A DNA stretch of 64,000 nt from Hymenobacter roseosalivarius DSM 11622 (GTDB taxonomy: Bacteria > Bacteroidota > Bacteroidia > Cytophagales > Hymenobacteraceae), in assembly GCF_900176135.1 (NCBI RefSeq), contig NZ_FWWW01000052.1, positions 1 to 64,000 on the forward strand. Reading direction: 5' to 3'. Position 1 is the stretch's first letter; every line of letters begins with the position of its first letter. The notes beneath the pieces were generated by a model that saw nothing but the letters and a program-made list of their open reading frames with translations, was not told where the DNA came from and did not search any database. The position numbers and the translations under genes are program-made. Below, in pieces: positions 34,558 through 42,302 of the stretch.

Positions 34558-35448
34558 ATGACATCGCTGCTCGCTTATATTACCTGGGACGTTGCGCCCG
34601 AAATTGTTAAGATCGGTCCGCTCACGCTGCGCTGGTACGGCCTGCTGTTCATGTCGGGCTTCGTGCTGGGCACTTTCGTGCTCTCGCACATCTACCGCTC
34701 CGAGCGTGTGTCGCCGCAGTGGGTCGATGTAATTACGGTGTATATGCTGGTGGGTACCGTAGTGGGGGCGCGTCTCGGGCACTGCTTATTTTACGACCCT
34801 GGCTACTACCTGACTCATCCCCTTGATATTCTTAAGATCTGGGAAGGCGGCCTGGCCAGCCACGGTGCTACGCTCGGTATTTTGCTGGCCGTGTGGTACT
34901 TCAGTCGCAACAATAAGTTTGATTACCTCTGGACCCTCGACCGCATCGTCATTGTGGTGGCGCTGGGCGGCGCGCTCATTCGCTTGGGCAACCTGTTCAA
35001 CTCCGAGATTTTTGGCCATGAAACCACGGTGCCGTGGGCGTTCAAGTTTGTGCGCGATACGGAACACCTAGTGAATGGGGTAGCCGTACCACGCCATCCC
35101 ACTCAGATTTATGAGTCGTTGTTCTGCGTGTTTCTGCTGGTGTTATTGTACCTGATGTGGAATCGTACCAAGGAAAAAACGCCCAGGGGACAATTATTTG
35201 GCTTGTTCGTGGTGCTGCTGTTTACCTTCCGCTTTTTAATCGAGTTTTTGAAGGAAGATCAGTCGGACTTTGAGAACGGCATGGTGCTGAATATGGGCCA
35301 GATACTGAGCGTTCCGCTGATTTTCGTCGGGTTGTGGGTGCTGCTGCGCGCCGGCAAATGGCCGAATAACCCCTTCGGATTTGCCCCCCGCGACTTAGAA
35401 GAAAGAGCCGCCGCCGAGAAAGCCGAAAAAATGGTGAAATCGAAGTAG
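34558..35448 (+). CDS. lgt: prolipoprotein diacylglyceryl transferase
   Basis: This 296-residue inner-membrane enzyme attaches diacylglycerol to the lipobox Cys of prolipoproteins, the first step in lipoprotein maturation. About seven helices are predicted. Key motifs are EGGLASHGATLGILL, the equivalent of the HGG region, and IRLGNLFNSEIFG with the conserved Arg and Asn, followed by VPRHPTQIYESL. The C-terminal tail (APRDLEERAAAEKAEKMVKS) is charged and cytoplasmic. A terminator follows. The many lipoproteins in this window, such as SusD, would depend on it. Confidence 0.95.
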   Translation: MTSLLAYITWDVAPEIVKIGPLTLRWYGLLFMSGFVLGTFVLSHIYRSERVSPQWVDVITVYMLVGTVVGARLGHCLFYDPGYYLTHPLDILKIWEGGLASHGATLGILLAVWYFSRNNKFDYLWTLDRIVIVVALGGALIRLGNLFNSEIFGHETTVPWAFKFVRDTEHLVNGVAVPRHPTQIYESLFCVFLLVLLYLMWNRTKEKTPRGQLFGLFVVLLFTFRFLIEFLKEDQSDFENGMVLNMGQILSVPLIFVGLWVLLRAGKWPNNPFGFAPRDLEERAAAEKAEKMVKSK

Positions 35449-35465
35449 CCTATTTTCAAGATCAC

Positions 35466-35502
35466 AAAAAAGCCCCCCAGAGCGAATCCGAGGGGCTTTT
35501 TT
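35466..35502 (+). terminator. bidirectional terminator between lgt and a convergent gene
   Basis: AAAAAAGCCCC at 35466-35476 pairs with GGGGCTTTTTT at 35492-35502. The left side carries the full GCCCCCCAG motif while the right side has only four G, so this is a partly degenerate copy of the motif-pair terminators. Confidence 0.88.
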
Positions 35503-35539
35503 GTGGCTATAATGTTGCCAGTGCTTCCTCATATATTAG

Positions 35540-36475
35540 TCATTGGCCCCCGATGTTCACCCCAGATTTCGATTGGCCCTGCAAAGTATACTGGTAAATC
35601 GATCCTTCTTCCGTGCTGATAACCAGGGTCTGGCTGTCAGTGAAAACAATACCTTCCGTTTGGCCCACGCCCGGCAGGTTTATACGCTGGGGTGTGGCTT
35701 TAAGCAAGGCCTGAAACGTATCGCCCTCGTACAAAAACAACTCCTCCTTGCCCAGTAAGGCCAAGCGTTTACCGTCAGGGCTCAGGTCAGCGTCCGTCAC
35801 CTCACCGTTGATGGGCAGGCTGGTGAGGAGGCGGGCCGTTTGCTGGCCGGGCTTATCAGATACCGCGTAAACCTTGCTGGTGGTTTGGTTGGCCCGGTCA
35901 CGGGTGAAAAGATAAACCATGCCGTCGTGCCAGAGCGCTGCCTCGCAGTCGAAGTTGCGCTCGCTTTTAGCAGGTGGAAATTTGCGCTGGTCGGCGTAAG
36001 TAAATCGGATGGTGCCTATTTGCTTGGGACTGGCCGGATTGAGACGGTAAATAGCCAGGTCCTGGCGGCTATTATTATTGTTTCCGGCATCTACCACGAA
36101 TAAATTGCCACGGTTGTCCTGTGCCAGGCTTTCCCAGTCCTGGTTTGGTACGGAAAGCCGGGTTTCATACAGCAGCTTGCCCGTCGCGTCGATCTTGTAC
36201 AGGATAGGGGAGTTGCCGGCGTCGCCGTGGGTGTAAAAGGTGCCAGACTGATCGGCGCGGGCCAGACCCGAACTTTCGGGTACTGCATTATTGAGCGAGC
36301 CCGTGCGGCGCAAGCCTGGTATTGATTCTTCGATAAGACGATTTTCCAGGCTTTCCTGCTTCTCCTTCTTTTTGCCCGTCTTGCCACCTGATGCTGCTTC
36401 GTCGGATTGAGCCTGCGAACAGCTACAGGTAAGTAAGGCGCTGATTGACAGCGTGACGACGGGTAGTAAGCGCAT
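35540..36475 (-). CDS. beta-propeller-like lipoprotein, function unknown
   Basis: This 311-residue protein starts MRLLPVVTLSISALLTCSCSQ, a lipoprotein signal with two candidate Cys (17 and 19). A charged linker (GGKTGKKKEKQESLENRL) follows, then a domain with repeated strand patterns such as ESSGLARADQSGTFYTHGDA, DWESLAQDNRGNLFVVDAGN, ADLSPDGKRLALLG and TEGIVFTDSQTLVISTEEGS, which look like propeller blades. The order resembles SdiA-regulated or esterase-like propeller lipoproteins. It is convergent with lgt across a shared terminator. I cannot give a function. Confidence 0.65.
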   Translation of the reverse strand: MRLLPVVTLSISALLTCSCSQAQSDEAASGGKTGKKKEKQESLENRLIEESIPGLRRTGSLNNAVPESSGLARADQSGTFYTHGDAGNSPILYKIDATGKLLYETRLSVPNQDWESLAQDNRGNLFVVDAGNNNNSRQDLAIYRLNPASPKQIGTIRFTYADQRKFPPAKSERNFDCEAALWHDGMVYLFTRDRANQTTSKVYAVSDKPGQQTARLLTSLPINGEVTDADLSPDGKRLALLGKEELFLYEGDTFQALLKATPQRINLPGVGQTEGIVFTDSQTLVISTEEGSIYQYTLQGQSKSGVNIGGQ

Positions 36476-36559
36476 ATACGAGAGTGTAGAAACCTAAAAA
36501 CGTTGCCTTGCCCGGCGGACATAAGCAACGGTAGCGCTTAGCTATACGCATTACTCCGC

Positions 36560-36781
36560 TCAGGGTACGGGGTCGAAGCCGTGACCACCCCACGGGTGGC
36601 AGCGCCCAATGCGGCGCAGAGCTAGCCAGCCTCCGCGCCAGGGGCCAAATTTGCCGATGGCCTGGGCCGCGTAGGCTGAGCAGGTAGGCTGAAATCGGCA
36701 GCTGGCTGGCGTCAGGGGTGAGATAAAGTGCCGATACACCCAGATAAGGGCAAGAAAAAAGCGCCGGAACAGGGAAGCCAT
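36560..36781 (-). CDS. yidD: membrane protein insertion efficiency factor
   Basis: This 73-residue protein matches YidD: an amphipathic N-terminal helix ([20 protein letters not shown]), the [18 protein letters not shown]ys-containing signature, and [15 protein letters not shown] at the C-terminus. YidD assists insertion of inner-membrane proteins and usually sits near rnpA and yidC, but here it is separate from them. It lies 84 bp downstream of the propeller lipoprotein gene on the same strand. Confidence 0.93.
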   Translation of the reverse strand: MASLFRRFFLALIWVYRHFISPLTPASCRFQPTCSAYAAQAIGKFGPWRGGWLALRRIGRCHPWGGHGFDPVP

Positions 36782-36810
36782 GGGGAAGGGTTGAGTAGGA
36801 AAAGTACGCA

Positions 36811-36925
36811 GTGGTATTACGAATTCTCCCGTCGTAGTACCACTATCGTCGAACGACTCTGGCGTAGGTAGGCGTCAGCAACGATAGTGGCACTACGAAT
36901 TGCCCAACGGGCTTCGTAGTGCCAC
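36811..36925. repeat. cluster of four alternating 12-13 bp inverted units
   Basis: Near copies of GTGGYAYTACGA occur in alternating orientation at 36811, about 36832, 36887 and 36914. They can fold as 36811-36822 with 36832-36843, as 36834-36849 with 36881-36896 (one mismatch), or as 36887-36899 with 36913-36925 (perfect). The last of these contains an inner GCCC/GGGC stem. These structures are mutually exclusive in part. The cluster occupies the gap between divergent yidD and the S46 peptidase. Confidence 0.7.
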
Positions 36926-36952
36926 CCTGCCTTACTACTCCCGGCAGATGCG

Positions 36953-36960
36953 TAAGTTTG
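36953..36960 (+). promoter_or_regulatory. -7 element candidate for the S46 peptidase
   Basis: TAAGTTTG matches TAnnTTTG and lies 57 bp before the chosen ATG at 37018. No clear -33 element is seen. Confidence 0.38.
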
Positions 36961-37017
36961 GTAGCTGATACAGAATGCTCTTTCCAACTAACTTTTTCAT
37001 TCTCATTACTCACCCTT

Positions 37018-39342
37018 ATGCTGAAAAAAATCTGGGCAAATGCGTTGCTGCTGGCGCTGTTGCTGCCGATGGCCGCTCGTGCCGATGAAGGAATGTGGCT
37101 GCCGATGTATGTGAAGCGCCTCAACTACGTCGATATGCAGAAGAAAGGTCTGCAACTGACGGCCGAAGAAATCTATGATATCAACAACGCCAGCCTCAAA
37201 GATGCGGTGGTGCAGTTGGGGGGCTTTTGTACGGGCGAATTTGTGAGCGGCCAGGGTTTGCTGCTGACCAACCACCACTGCGGCTACGATGCCATTCAGA
37301 GCCATAGTACGCCCGAGAAAAACCTGCTTGCCGACGGCTTTTTCGCCGCTAATAAGAGCGAAGAAAAACCCAATCCCGGCTTGTTCGTGGATATTCTGGT
37401 GCGCATGGAAGACGTAACGGGTCAGGTGCTGGAGGGTATCACGCCCCAAACGCCGGAGCAGGAGCGGGCCGCGCTGGTGCAGCAGCGGCAGAAACAATTG
37501 GCTGACGCTGCCAAAGAAAATGGCCAGTACGTAGCCTACGTGCGCGATTTTTTTGCCGGCAACGAGTACTACATGTTTGTATATCAGCGCTTTGGCGATG
37601 TACGCCTGGTAGGCGCCCCACCCGAATCAGTGGGCAAATTTGGGGGCGACACCGACAATTGGATGTGGCCCCGCCACACCGGCGACTTCTCCATGTTTCG
37701 GGTGTATGCCTCCAAAGACAACAAGCCCACCACCAGCTACGTGGCTGATAATGTGCCGTATGTGCCCAAAAAGCATTTACCCGTAAGCCTGCAAGGGGTG
37801 AGTGAAGGCGACTTTGCGATGGTGTTTGGCTTTCCGGGCCGCACGCAGCGCTTTTTGCCCGCCGCCGGCCTGCAGCTCACCCTCGACCAAAGCAACCCGG
37901 CCCGCATTAAGCTGCGCGATACCCGCCTGAAACTCTGGAAGGAAGATATGGACGCCGACCCGGCGCTTCGCCTCAAATACGCCTCTAAGTACGCCAGCAT
38001 TGCCAATTACTGGAAGTACTTTATAGGCCAGAACGAAGGTATGAAGCGCCTGAAAACGGTGGATAAGAAGAAGGCGGAAGAAGTCCAGTTTGCCCAGTGG
38101 ATTGCGGCCGACCCCGCCCGCCAGCAGCTCTACGGTAGCGCGTTGCAGGATATCAACCAGAATTACGCGGCCCTGCGTGAGTTCAACCTAAGCAATGTGT
38201 ACCTGAATGAAGCCGCTTTTGGCACCGAAATCATGACGTTCGCGGCTCGAATGCTGCCCTTGTATTCGTTGCTGAAAGACCCGAACGCCGACAAAGCCGC
38301 TATTCAGAAGGCTACAGCCGATTTGAAAGAGCCCGCCGCCGAGTTCTTCAAAGACTACAGCGCCCCAACGGATAAGAAGGTGTTCGCAGCCCTGATGGGT
38401 CTGTACTACACCGACGTGCCCAAGGCCCAGCAGCCGGAGGTGTTTCAAACGGTAGCCAAACAGTATGGTGGCTCCATGAAAAAGTACGCCGACTATGTAT
38501 TTGGCAACACCTTCATGACCTCACCAACGAAGCTGAACGCATTTCTGGCGGCGCCTACCTTGGCCAAGCTGGAGGCCGACCCAGCGTTCAAGACGATGAA
38601 CTCGGTGTACACGAACTACGTGCAGAAAATTTCCCCCCAGCTTCAGGCCAGCCAGGCTACTATGAGCCGGGCTAACCGCCAATACGTAGCGGGCCTGCGG
38701 GCCAAAAACACCGATAAAGTGTATTCGCCTGATGCCAACTCCACGCTACGCCTGAGCTACGGCACCGTGCGCTCCTACGAAGGCCGCGACGCCGTGAGCT
38801 ACGACTATCAGACGACGGGCCAAGGGATTCTGGAAAAAGAAGATGCCTCGAACCCCGAGTTCGTGGTACCCGCTAAGGAACTGACATTGCTGAAAAGCAA
38901 GGATTTTGGTCCCTACGCCAACAAAAACGGCCAGCTGCCGGTAGCGTTCATCACCGATAATGACATTACGGGGGGCAATTCCGGCTCGCCCGTCATCAAC
39001 GGGCGCGGCGAGCTGATCGGGCTGGCCTTCGATGGTAACTGGGAAGCTATGACCGGCGACCTGGCCTATGATCCTGACCTGAAGCGGTGCATCAACGTAG
39101 ATATTCGCTATGTGCTGTTCTGCGTGGATAAGCTCGGCGGCGCTAAGCACCTCGTCGATGAAATGACAGTGGTAAATAAGGGTCCTAATCCGGGTGTAGG
39201 GAACATCGCTGTCAGTACGTCCAACCAGGTAGATGGTGCTGGTGAAGCCGGGAAGATGAAAACCAAATCGCCTGAGGCTGGCAAGATCAAAATCAAGAAG
39301 AAAAAGGACAAAGAAAAAGCTGAGGCCAGCGCAGAGATGTAA
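37018..39342 (+). CDS. S46-family dipeptidyl-peptidase (DPP7-like)
   Basis: This 774-residue secreted serine exopeptidase removes dipeptides from peptide N-termini, allowing use of proteins as nutrients. The ATG at 37018 gives a signal peptide (MLKKIWANALLLALLLPMAARA). An earlier start would add 33 unrelated residues. The catalytic His is in LLTNHHCGYDAIQ and the Ser in DITGGNSGSPVING. Eighteen residues after the Ser the sequence reads FDGNW. In the Porphyromonas enzymes Gly at this place is found in DPP7 (hydrophobic P1) and Arg in DPP11 (acidic P1), so a DPP7-type specificity is likely. The C-terminus adds an unusual Lys-rich tail (KIKIKKKKDKEKAEAS). A terminator follows at once. Confidence 0.93.
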   Translation: MLKKIWANALLLALLLPMAARADEGMWLPMYVKRLNYVDMQKKGLQLTAEEIYDINNASLKDAVVQLGGFCTGEFVSGQGLLLTNHHCGYDAIQSHSTPEKNLLADGFFAANKSEEKPNPGLFVDILVRMEDVTGQVLEGITPQTPEQERAALVQQRQKQLADAAKENGQYVAYVRDFFAGNEYYMFVYQRFGDVRLVGAPPESVGKFGGDTDNWMWPRHTGDFSMFRVYASKDNKPTTSYVADNVPYVPKKHLPVSLQGVSEGDFAMVFGFPGRTQRFLPAAGLQLTLDQSNPARIKLRDTRLKLWKEDMDADPALRLKYASKYASIANYWKYFIGQNEGMKRLKTVDKKKAEEVQFAQWIAADPARQQLYGSALQDINQNYAALREFNLSNVYLNEAAFGTEIMTFAARMLPLYSLLKDPNADKAAIQKATADLKEPAAEFFKDYSAPTDKKVFAALMGLYYTDVPKAQQPEVFQTVAKQYGGSMKKYADYVFGNTFMTSPTKLNAFLAAPTLAKLEADPAFKTMNSVYTNYVQKISPQLQASQATMSRANRQYVAGLRAKNTDKVYSPDANSTLRLSYGTVRSYEGRDAVSYDYQTTGQGILEKEDASNPEFVVPAKELTLLKSKDFGPYANKNGQLPVAFITDNDITGGNSGSPVINGRGELIGLAFDGNWEAMTGDLAYDPDLKRCINVDIRYVLFCVDKLGGAKHLVDEMTVVNKGPNPGVGNIAVSTSNQVDGAGEAGKMKTKSPEAGKIKIKKKKDKEKAEASAEM

Positions 39343-39366
39343 GGCCACGACTCTGTTACCTTTTGA

Positions 39367-39396
39367 AAAGCCCCCCAGACTAATCTGGGGGGCTTT
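39367..39396 (+). terminator. terminator after the S46 peptidase
   Basis: AAAGCCCCCCAG at 39367-39378 pairs perfectly with CTGGGGGGCTTT at 39385-39396 around a 6-base loop. It is another inverted pair of the GGGGGGC motif. Confidence 0.9.
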
Positions 39397-39399
39397 CTT

Positions 39400-40168
39400 A
39401 TGTGCAATACCTTCACGCTAGGTAACAAATCATTCGTCAAATAATTTCTTTCTATACTTCTGGTATATATGTGGATTTAAATAAACATATGTATTTGATT
39501 AATAGCCTCTTGTAGCTTAGATAAGTTATAAGAGATGAAGTATTGGTGAGAGCAGTTAACTTCAAAATAACTCATTCATATATATTATTATACTTATTTT
39601 AAATTATGAAACTCATTGGTAAGCAATCATAAGCTTTGCTAGGTAAAATATAGGACTTAGTGCCTCATCTTACTACTAAACAGATTATAAACACAACCAC
39701 TTGATAACAATGCTTATCAAATGGTTTATTTAATGGTGATTAAAAATATAAATTCATAGGTATGTTATGAGTAAGGTGATATATAGATACCTATTACTTA
39801 TACTTTTACAATAATTGTTGAATAATAGGAATATTCGAAATAATTGTTGCATTTTATATGCAAAAGAACGGCCGCCTATTTAGTTTTGAAGAAGTTTAAA
39901 GGCAATTAAATAATAGAATTTTTCAATCCGAACCTTTCAGTACTTACGCAGTTGGTGTTAAAGATTATGTAAATCAAGTAGTTGCTAAAGCAATAAAAGC
40001 TGCTTCAGCAACCTAAAAATCCTCCCCCAAGCGCTCTAAAAGCTGTTTCACAACCGCAACTGCGTAAGTTCTACCCTTTATAAGTTTGTAAAGCCTAGTC
40101 AGTATCATAGAAATAAATGAGTACCCTGCTCATTTACTCCGCTCTTCTACCTCTGCAACTCATTTCAT
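39400..40168. other. AT-rich intergenic island with a possible MITE remnant
   Basis: This stretch of about 770 bp is far more AT-rich than the rest of the window and holds no open frame that I can support. Near its right end the 13-bp perfect inverted repeat ACTTACGCAGTTG (39942-39954) and CAACTGCGTAAGT (40057-40069) bounds a 128-bp segment. Ends of this type occur on insertion sequences, so a MITE or IS remnant is plausible, but no flanking target duplication is evident. It contains no copy of the GGGGGGC motif. Confidence 0.5.
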
Positions 40169-40801
40169 ATGTATCAAATCTTTACCCATCATCCTAGTGG
40201 GCATCACACTAACTCAATGCTCAAACGCAGCTTTGACCTATGCTTCTCCTTGCTGGTGGTCGTGCTCGTGCTTAGCTGGCTGGCACCCCTGCTGGGCCTA
40301 CTGATTAAGTTCGAGAGCCGCGGGCCGGTCTTCTTCAAGCAATTGCGCACGGGCAAGCATGGTAAGCCTTTCTACTGCCTGAAGTTTCGCAGCATGTATT
40401 TAAGTGCCGAGGCTGACCGGAAGCAAGCCAGCCGGGGCGACAGCCGCATTACCCGCATCGGGGCCTTTATTCGTAAGACCAGCATCGACGAGCTGCCCCA
40501 GTTTATTAATGTCCTGCGCGGTGATATGTCTGTGGTGGGCCCGCGGCCCCACATGCTGCAGCACACACTCGACTACACCCAGTGCATCACGAACTTCATG
40601 GAGCGCCACGCCGTCACACCCGGCATCACGGGCTGGGCCCAAATTAAGGGCTACCGGGACGAGACGCGCGAGCTGCAGGCCATGGAGCACCGGGTACAGG
40701 CCGACATCTGGTACTTGCGCAATTGGTCTTTCTTCCTAGACGTGCGCATTGTGGCTCTGACTATACTGCAAGCCATCCGTGGTGATGAAAACGCTTTCTG
40801 A
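40169..40801 (+). CDS. bacterial sugar transferase, WcaJ-type C-terminal domain
   Basis: This protein of 210 residues (194 if it starts at the ATG at 40217, [16 protein letters not shown]) would transfer a sugar phosphate to undecaprenyl phosphate. Family blocks are [51 protein letters not shown] and [20 protein letters not shown], ending RGDENAF. This C-terminus is that of the long polyprenyl glycosylphosphotransferases of about 460-470 residues, which carry an N-terminal membrane and nucleotide-binding-like part. Here that part is missing and the upstream DNA is the AT-rich island. The gene may therefore be 5'-truncated, although the catalytic domain is whole and similar minimal enzymes are active. 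Confidence 0.75.
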   Translation: MYQIFTHHPSGHHTNSMLKRSFDLCFSLLVVVLVLSWLAPLLGLLIKFESRGPVFFKQLRTGKHGKPFYCLKFRSMYLSAEADRKQASRGDSRITRIGAFIRKTSIDELPQFINVLRGDMSVVGPRPHMLQHTLDYTQCITNFMERHAVTPGITGWAQIKGYRDETRELQAMEHRVQADIWYLRNWSFFLDVRIVALTILQAIRGDENAF

Positions 40802-40873
40802 AAAAGTCTTTTAGGAATGAAGTATTTGCAGACTAAGCTTGCATGGTCTGCTAAGAACTTGATCAGTTGAAGC

Positions 40874-41065
40874 TTAACGCGTCTTATAAGCTTTTTGGAG
40901 TTCCTTCATTTCCACTGCTAATCTATCAAGTTGTTGGACCAGTGCTGTTGCTTTCTGTCCGTAGGCAGCTTGTTTATCTGTCCACACCAAAAACTGCTTT
41001 AGCTCCTCCTTCGCATAGCGTAACAGCGTAGCCGCGTTCTCCAAAAATTCTTCTTCTGGGTTCAT
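40874..41065 (-). CDS. small helical protein, function unknown
   Basis: This 63-residue protein, read from the ATG at 41065 (MNPEEEFLENAATLLRYAKE), is rich in Lys, Glu, Gln and Ala and is probably all alpha-helical or coiled-coil (QQLDRLAVEMKELQKAYKTR at the end). An in-frame start 8 codons upstream is possible. I recognise no family. It is convergent with the sugar transferase, and the absence of any other gene on either strand here supports it being real. Confidence 0.45.
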   Translation of the reverse strand: MNPEEEFLENAATLLRYAKEELKQFLVWTDKQAAYGQKATALVQQLDRLAVEMKELQKAYKTR

Positions 41066-41418
41066 AATATGGTGCTTATCAATCACCAAATATACTCAGT
41101 AAGCTAAAGAGCCCATTTCAATAGATTTTCCCGAGCTTAATATAGGATGTCAATTCTATAAAAAGGTTGCAGAATTCATGCTACTTAGATGGTACAAGTA
41201 TTTGATCTGCTATTAGTTTTACTCAGAAATGTTGTAATGAATGCATTTGACTATTCATTATTATATAATGTACAAGCTGACCAGTACATTATATGATAAT
41301 GACCTAAATTAGGTGTATTTAGTAAGCGTCTTATTACAATAAATGGGCAAAGCCACAGATTTGCCGCGAAATTTGCTAAAAGGGGCTGAAGCCAGTATGG
41401 GCTTCTTATCCCATTATT
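41066..41418. other. 353-bp AT-rich intergenic region with one strong hairpin
   Basis: The only structure I see is a 16-bp inverted repeat with one mismatch, 41257-41272 against 41285-41300 (ATTATTATATAATGTA), around a 12-base loop. No T run follows. It might be an end of a mobile remnant or a regulatory hairpin ahead of the PorV/PorQ-like gene. Confidence 0.5.
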
Positions 41419-42273
41419 ATGCAAAACGGCTATTTATCGTTAGGAGTCTTATTTCTATCCTTTACTGCTTCTACTGTAAGCGCTGGCAACGGTCCCGGCG
41501 TTCGGGGGGCGCGAGCGGCGGCGCTGGGCAACGCGTCCGTTACAATCACTGATGTTTGGGCAGTAGGTAACAACGTAGCCGGGCTCGGTCAGGTAAGTCA
41601 AACCAGTGTCGGCTTCTATGCTGAAAACCGCTATTTAAGCTCCGCATTCAATACGGTGGCGCTTGTGGTGGCTACGCCGGTTGGTTCTGTACATTCCGAA
41701 AAGCCCCCCAGCCGAGGTGTAGTAGGCTTCGAAGCGCAGCGCTTCGGAAACAACTTGTACGCTGAACAACGCCTGGGTTTAGGCTACGGATACCGGGGCG
41801 GACAGATCAGCGTGGGTGGCCGCGTGGACGTGTTGCAAGTCAGTATTCAGGGTTTGGGAAGCCGAAGGGTAGTAGCTGCTTCTCTGGGCGGTCAGGCCGA
41901 GCTGATTCCAAACCGCCTGGTATTCGGGGGATATTTGTATAATCTGAACCAAGCGCGCCTGGCTGCTTATGAAGATGAGCGGGTGCCCACCGTGCTTAAA
42001 GCGGGCCTTTCGTACCGCCCCACAAGTAAGCTAATGCTGAATGTGGAAACGGAAAAAGATGTAGAGCAATCCGCTGATTTCAAGGCTGGTATTGAGTATC
42101 AGATGCTGGAGACGCTGGCGCTCCGAGCCGGCTTTGCTTCGCTCGTGGAGCAAACTACGGCTGGAGTAGGCTTCAAAGCCGGCCGCTTTCAGATTGACTA
42201 TGCCGCGGCCTGGCAATCAGCACTGGGCTTGAGTCAGCATGTGGGAGTGAGCTTGCAGTGGGCTAAAAAGTGA
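41419..42273 (+). CDS. PorV/PorQ-like outer-membrane protein
   Basis: This 284-residue protein has a signal peptide (MQNGYLSLGVLFLSFTASTVSA) and the characteristic opening GPGVRGARAAALGNASVTI, then TDVWAVGNNVAGL. This matches the PorV/PorQ family, where ALGGASV and a later NPAGL-type motif recur. The rest is beta-strand-rich with a barrel-like C-terminus (LGLSQHVGVSLQWAKK). PorV shuttles T9SS cargo to the attachment complex in Porphyromonas, but many paralogues have no known role. The last bases overlap a possible GTG start of the next gene, so the two are likely one operon. Confidence 0.75.
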   Translation: MQNGYLSLGVLFLSFTASTVSAGNGPGVRGARAAALGNASVTITDVWAVGNNVAGLGQVSQTSVGFYAENRYLSSAFNTVALVVATPVGSVHSEKPPSRGVVGFEAQRFGNNLYAEQRLGLGYGYRGGQISVGGRVDVLQVSIQGLGSRRVVAASLGGQAELIPNRLVFGGYLYNLNQARLAAYEDERVPTVLKAGLSYRPTSKLMLNVETEKDVEQSADFKAGIEYQMLETLALRAGFASLVEQTTAGVGFKAGRFQIDYAAAWQSALGLSQHVGVSLQWAKK

Positions 42274-42302
42274 GGACTGCTTACAAAAAAGCCCCCCAGG
42301 AT

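Noticed and set aside
42270..42302. GTG start of the HHH protein overlapping the preceding stop codon
   Set aside because: Possible, but it reads through a GCCCCCCAG motif. The ATG at 42303 is enough to keep a signal sequence. I left it as an alternative only.
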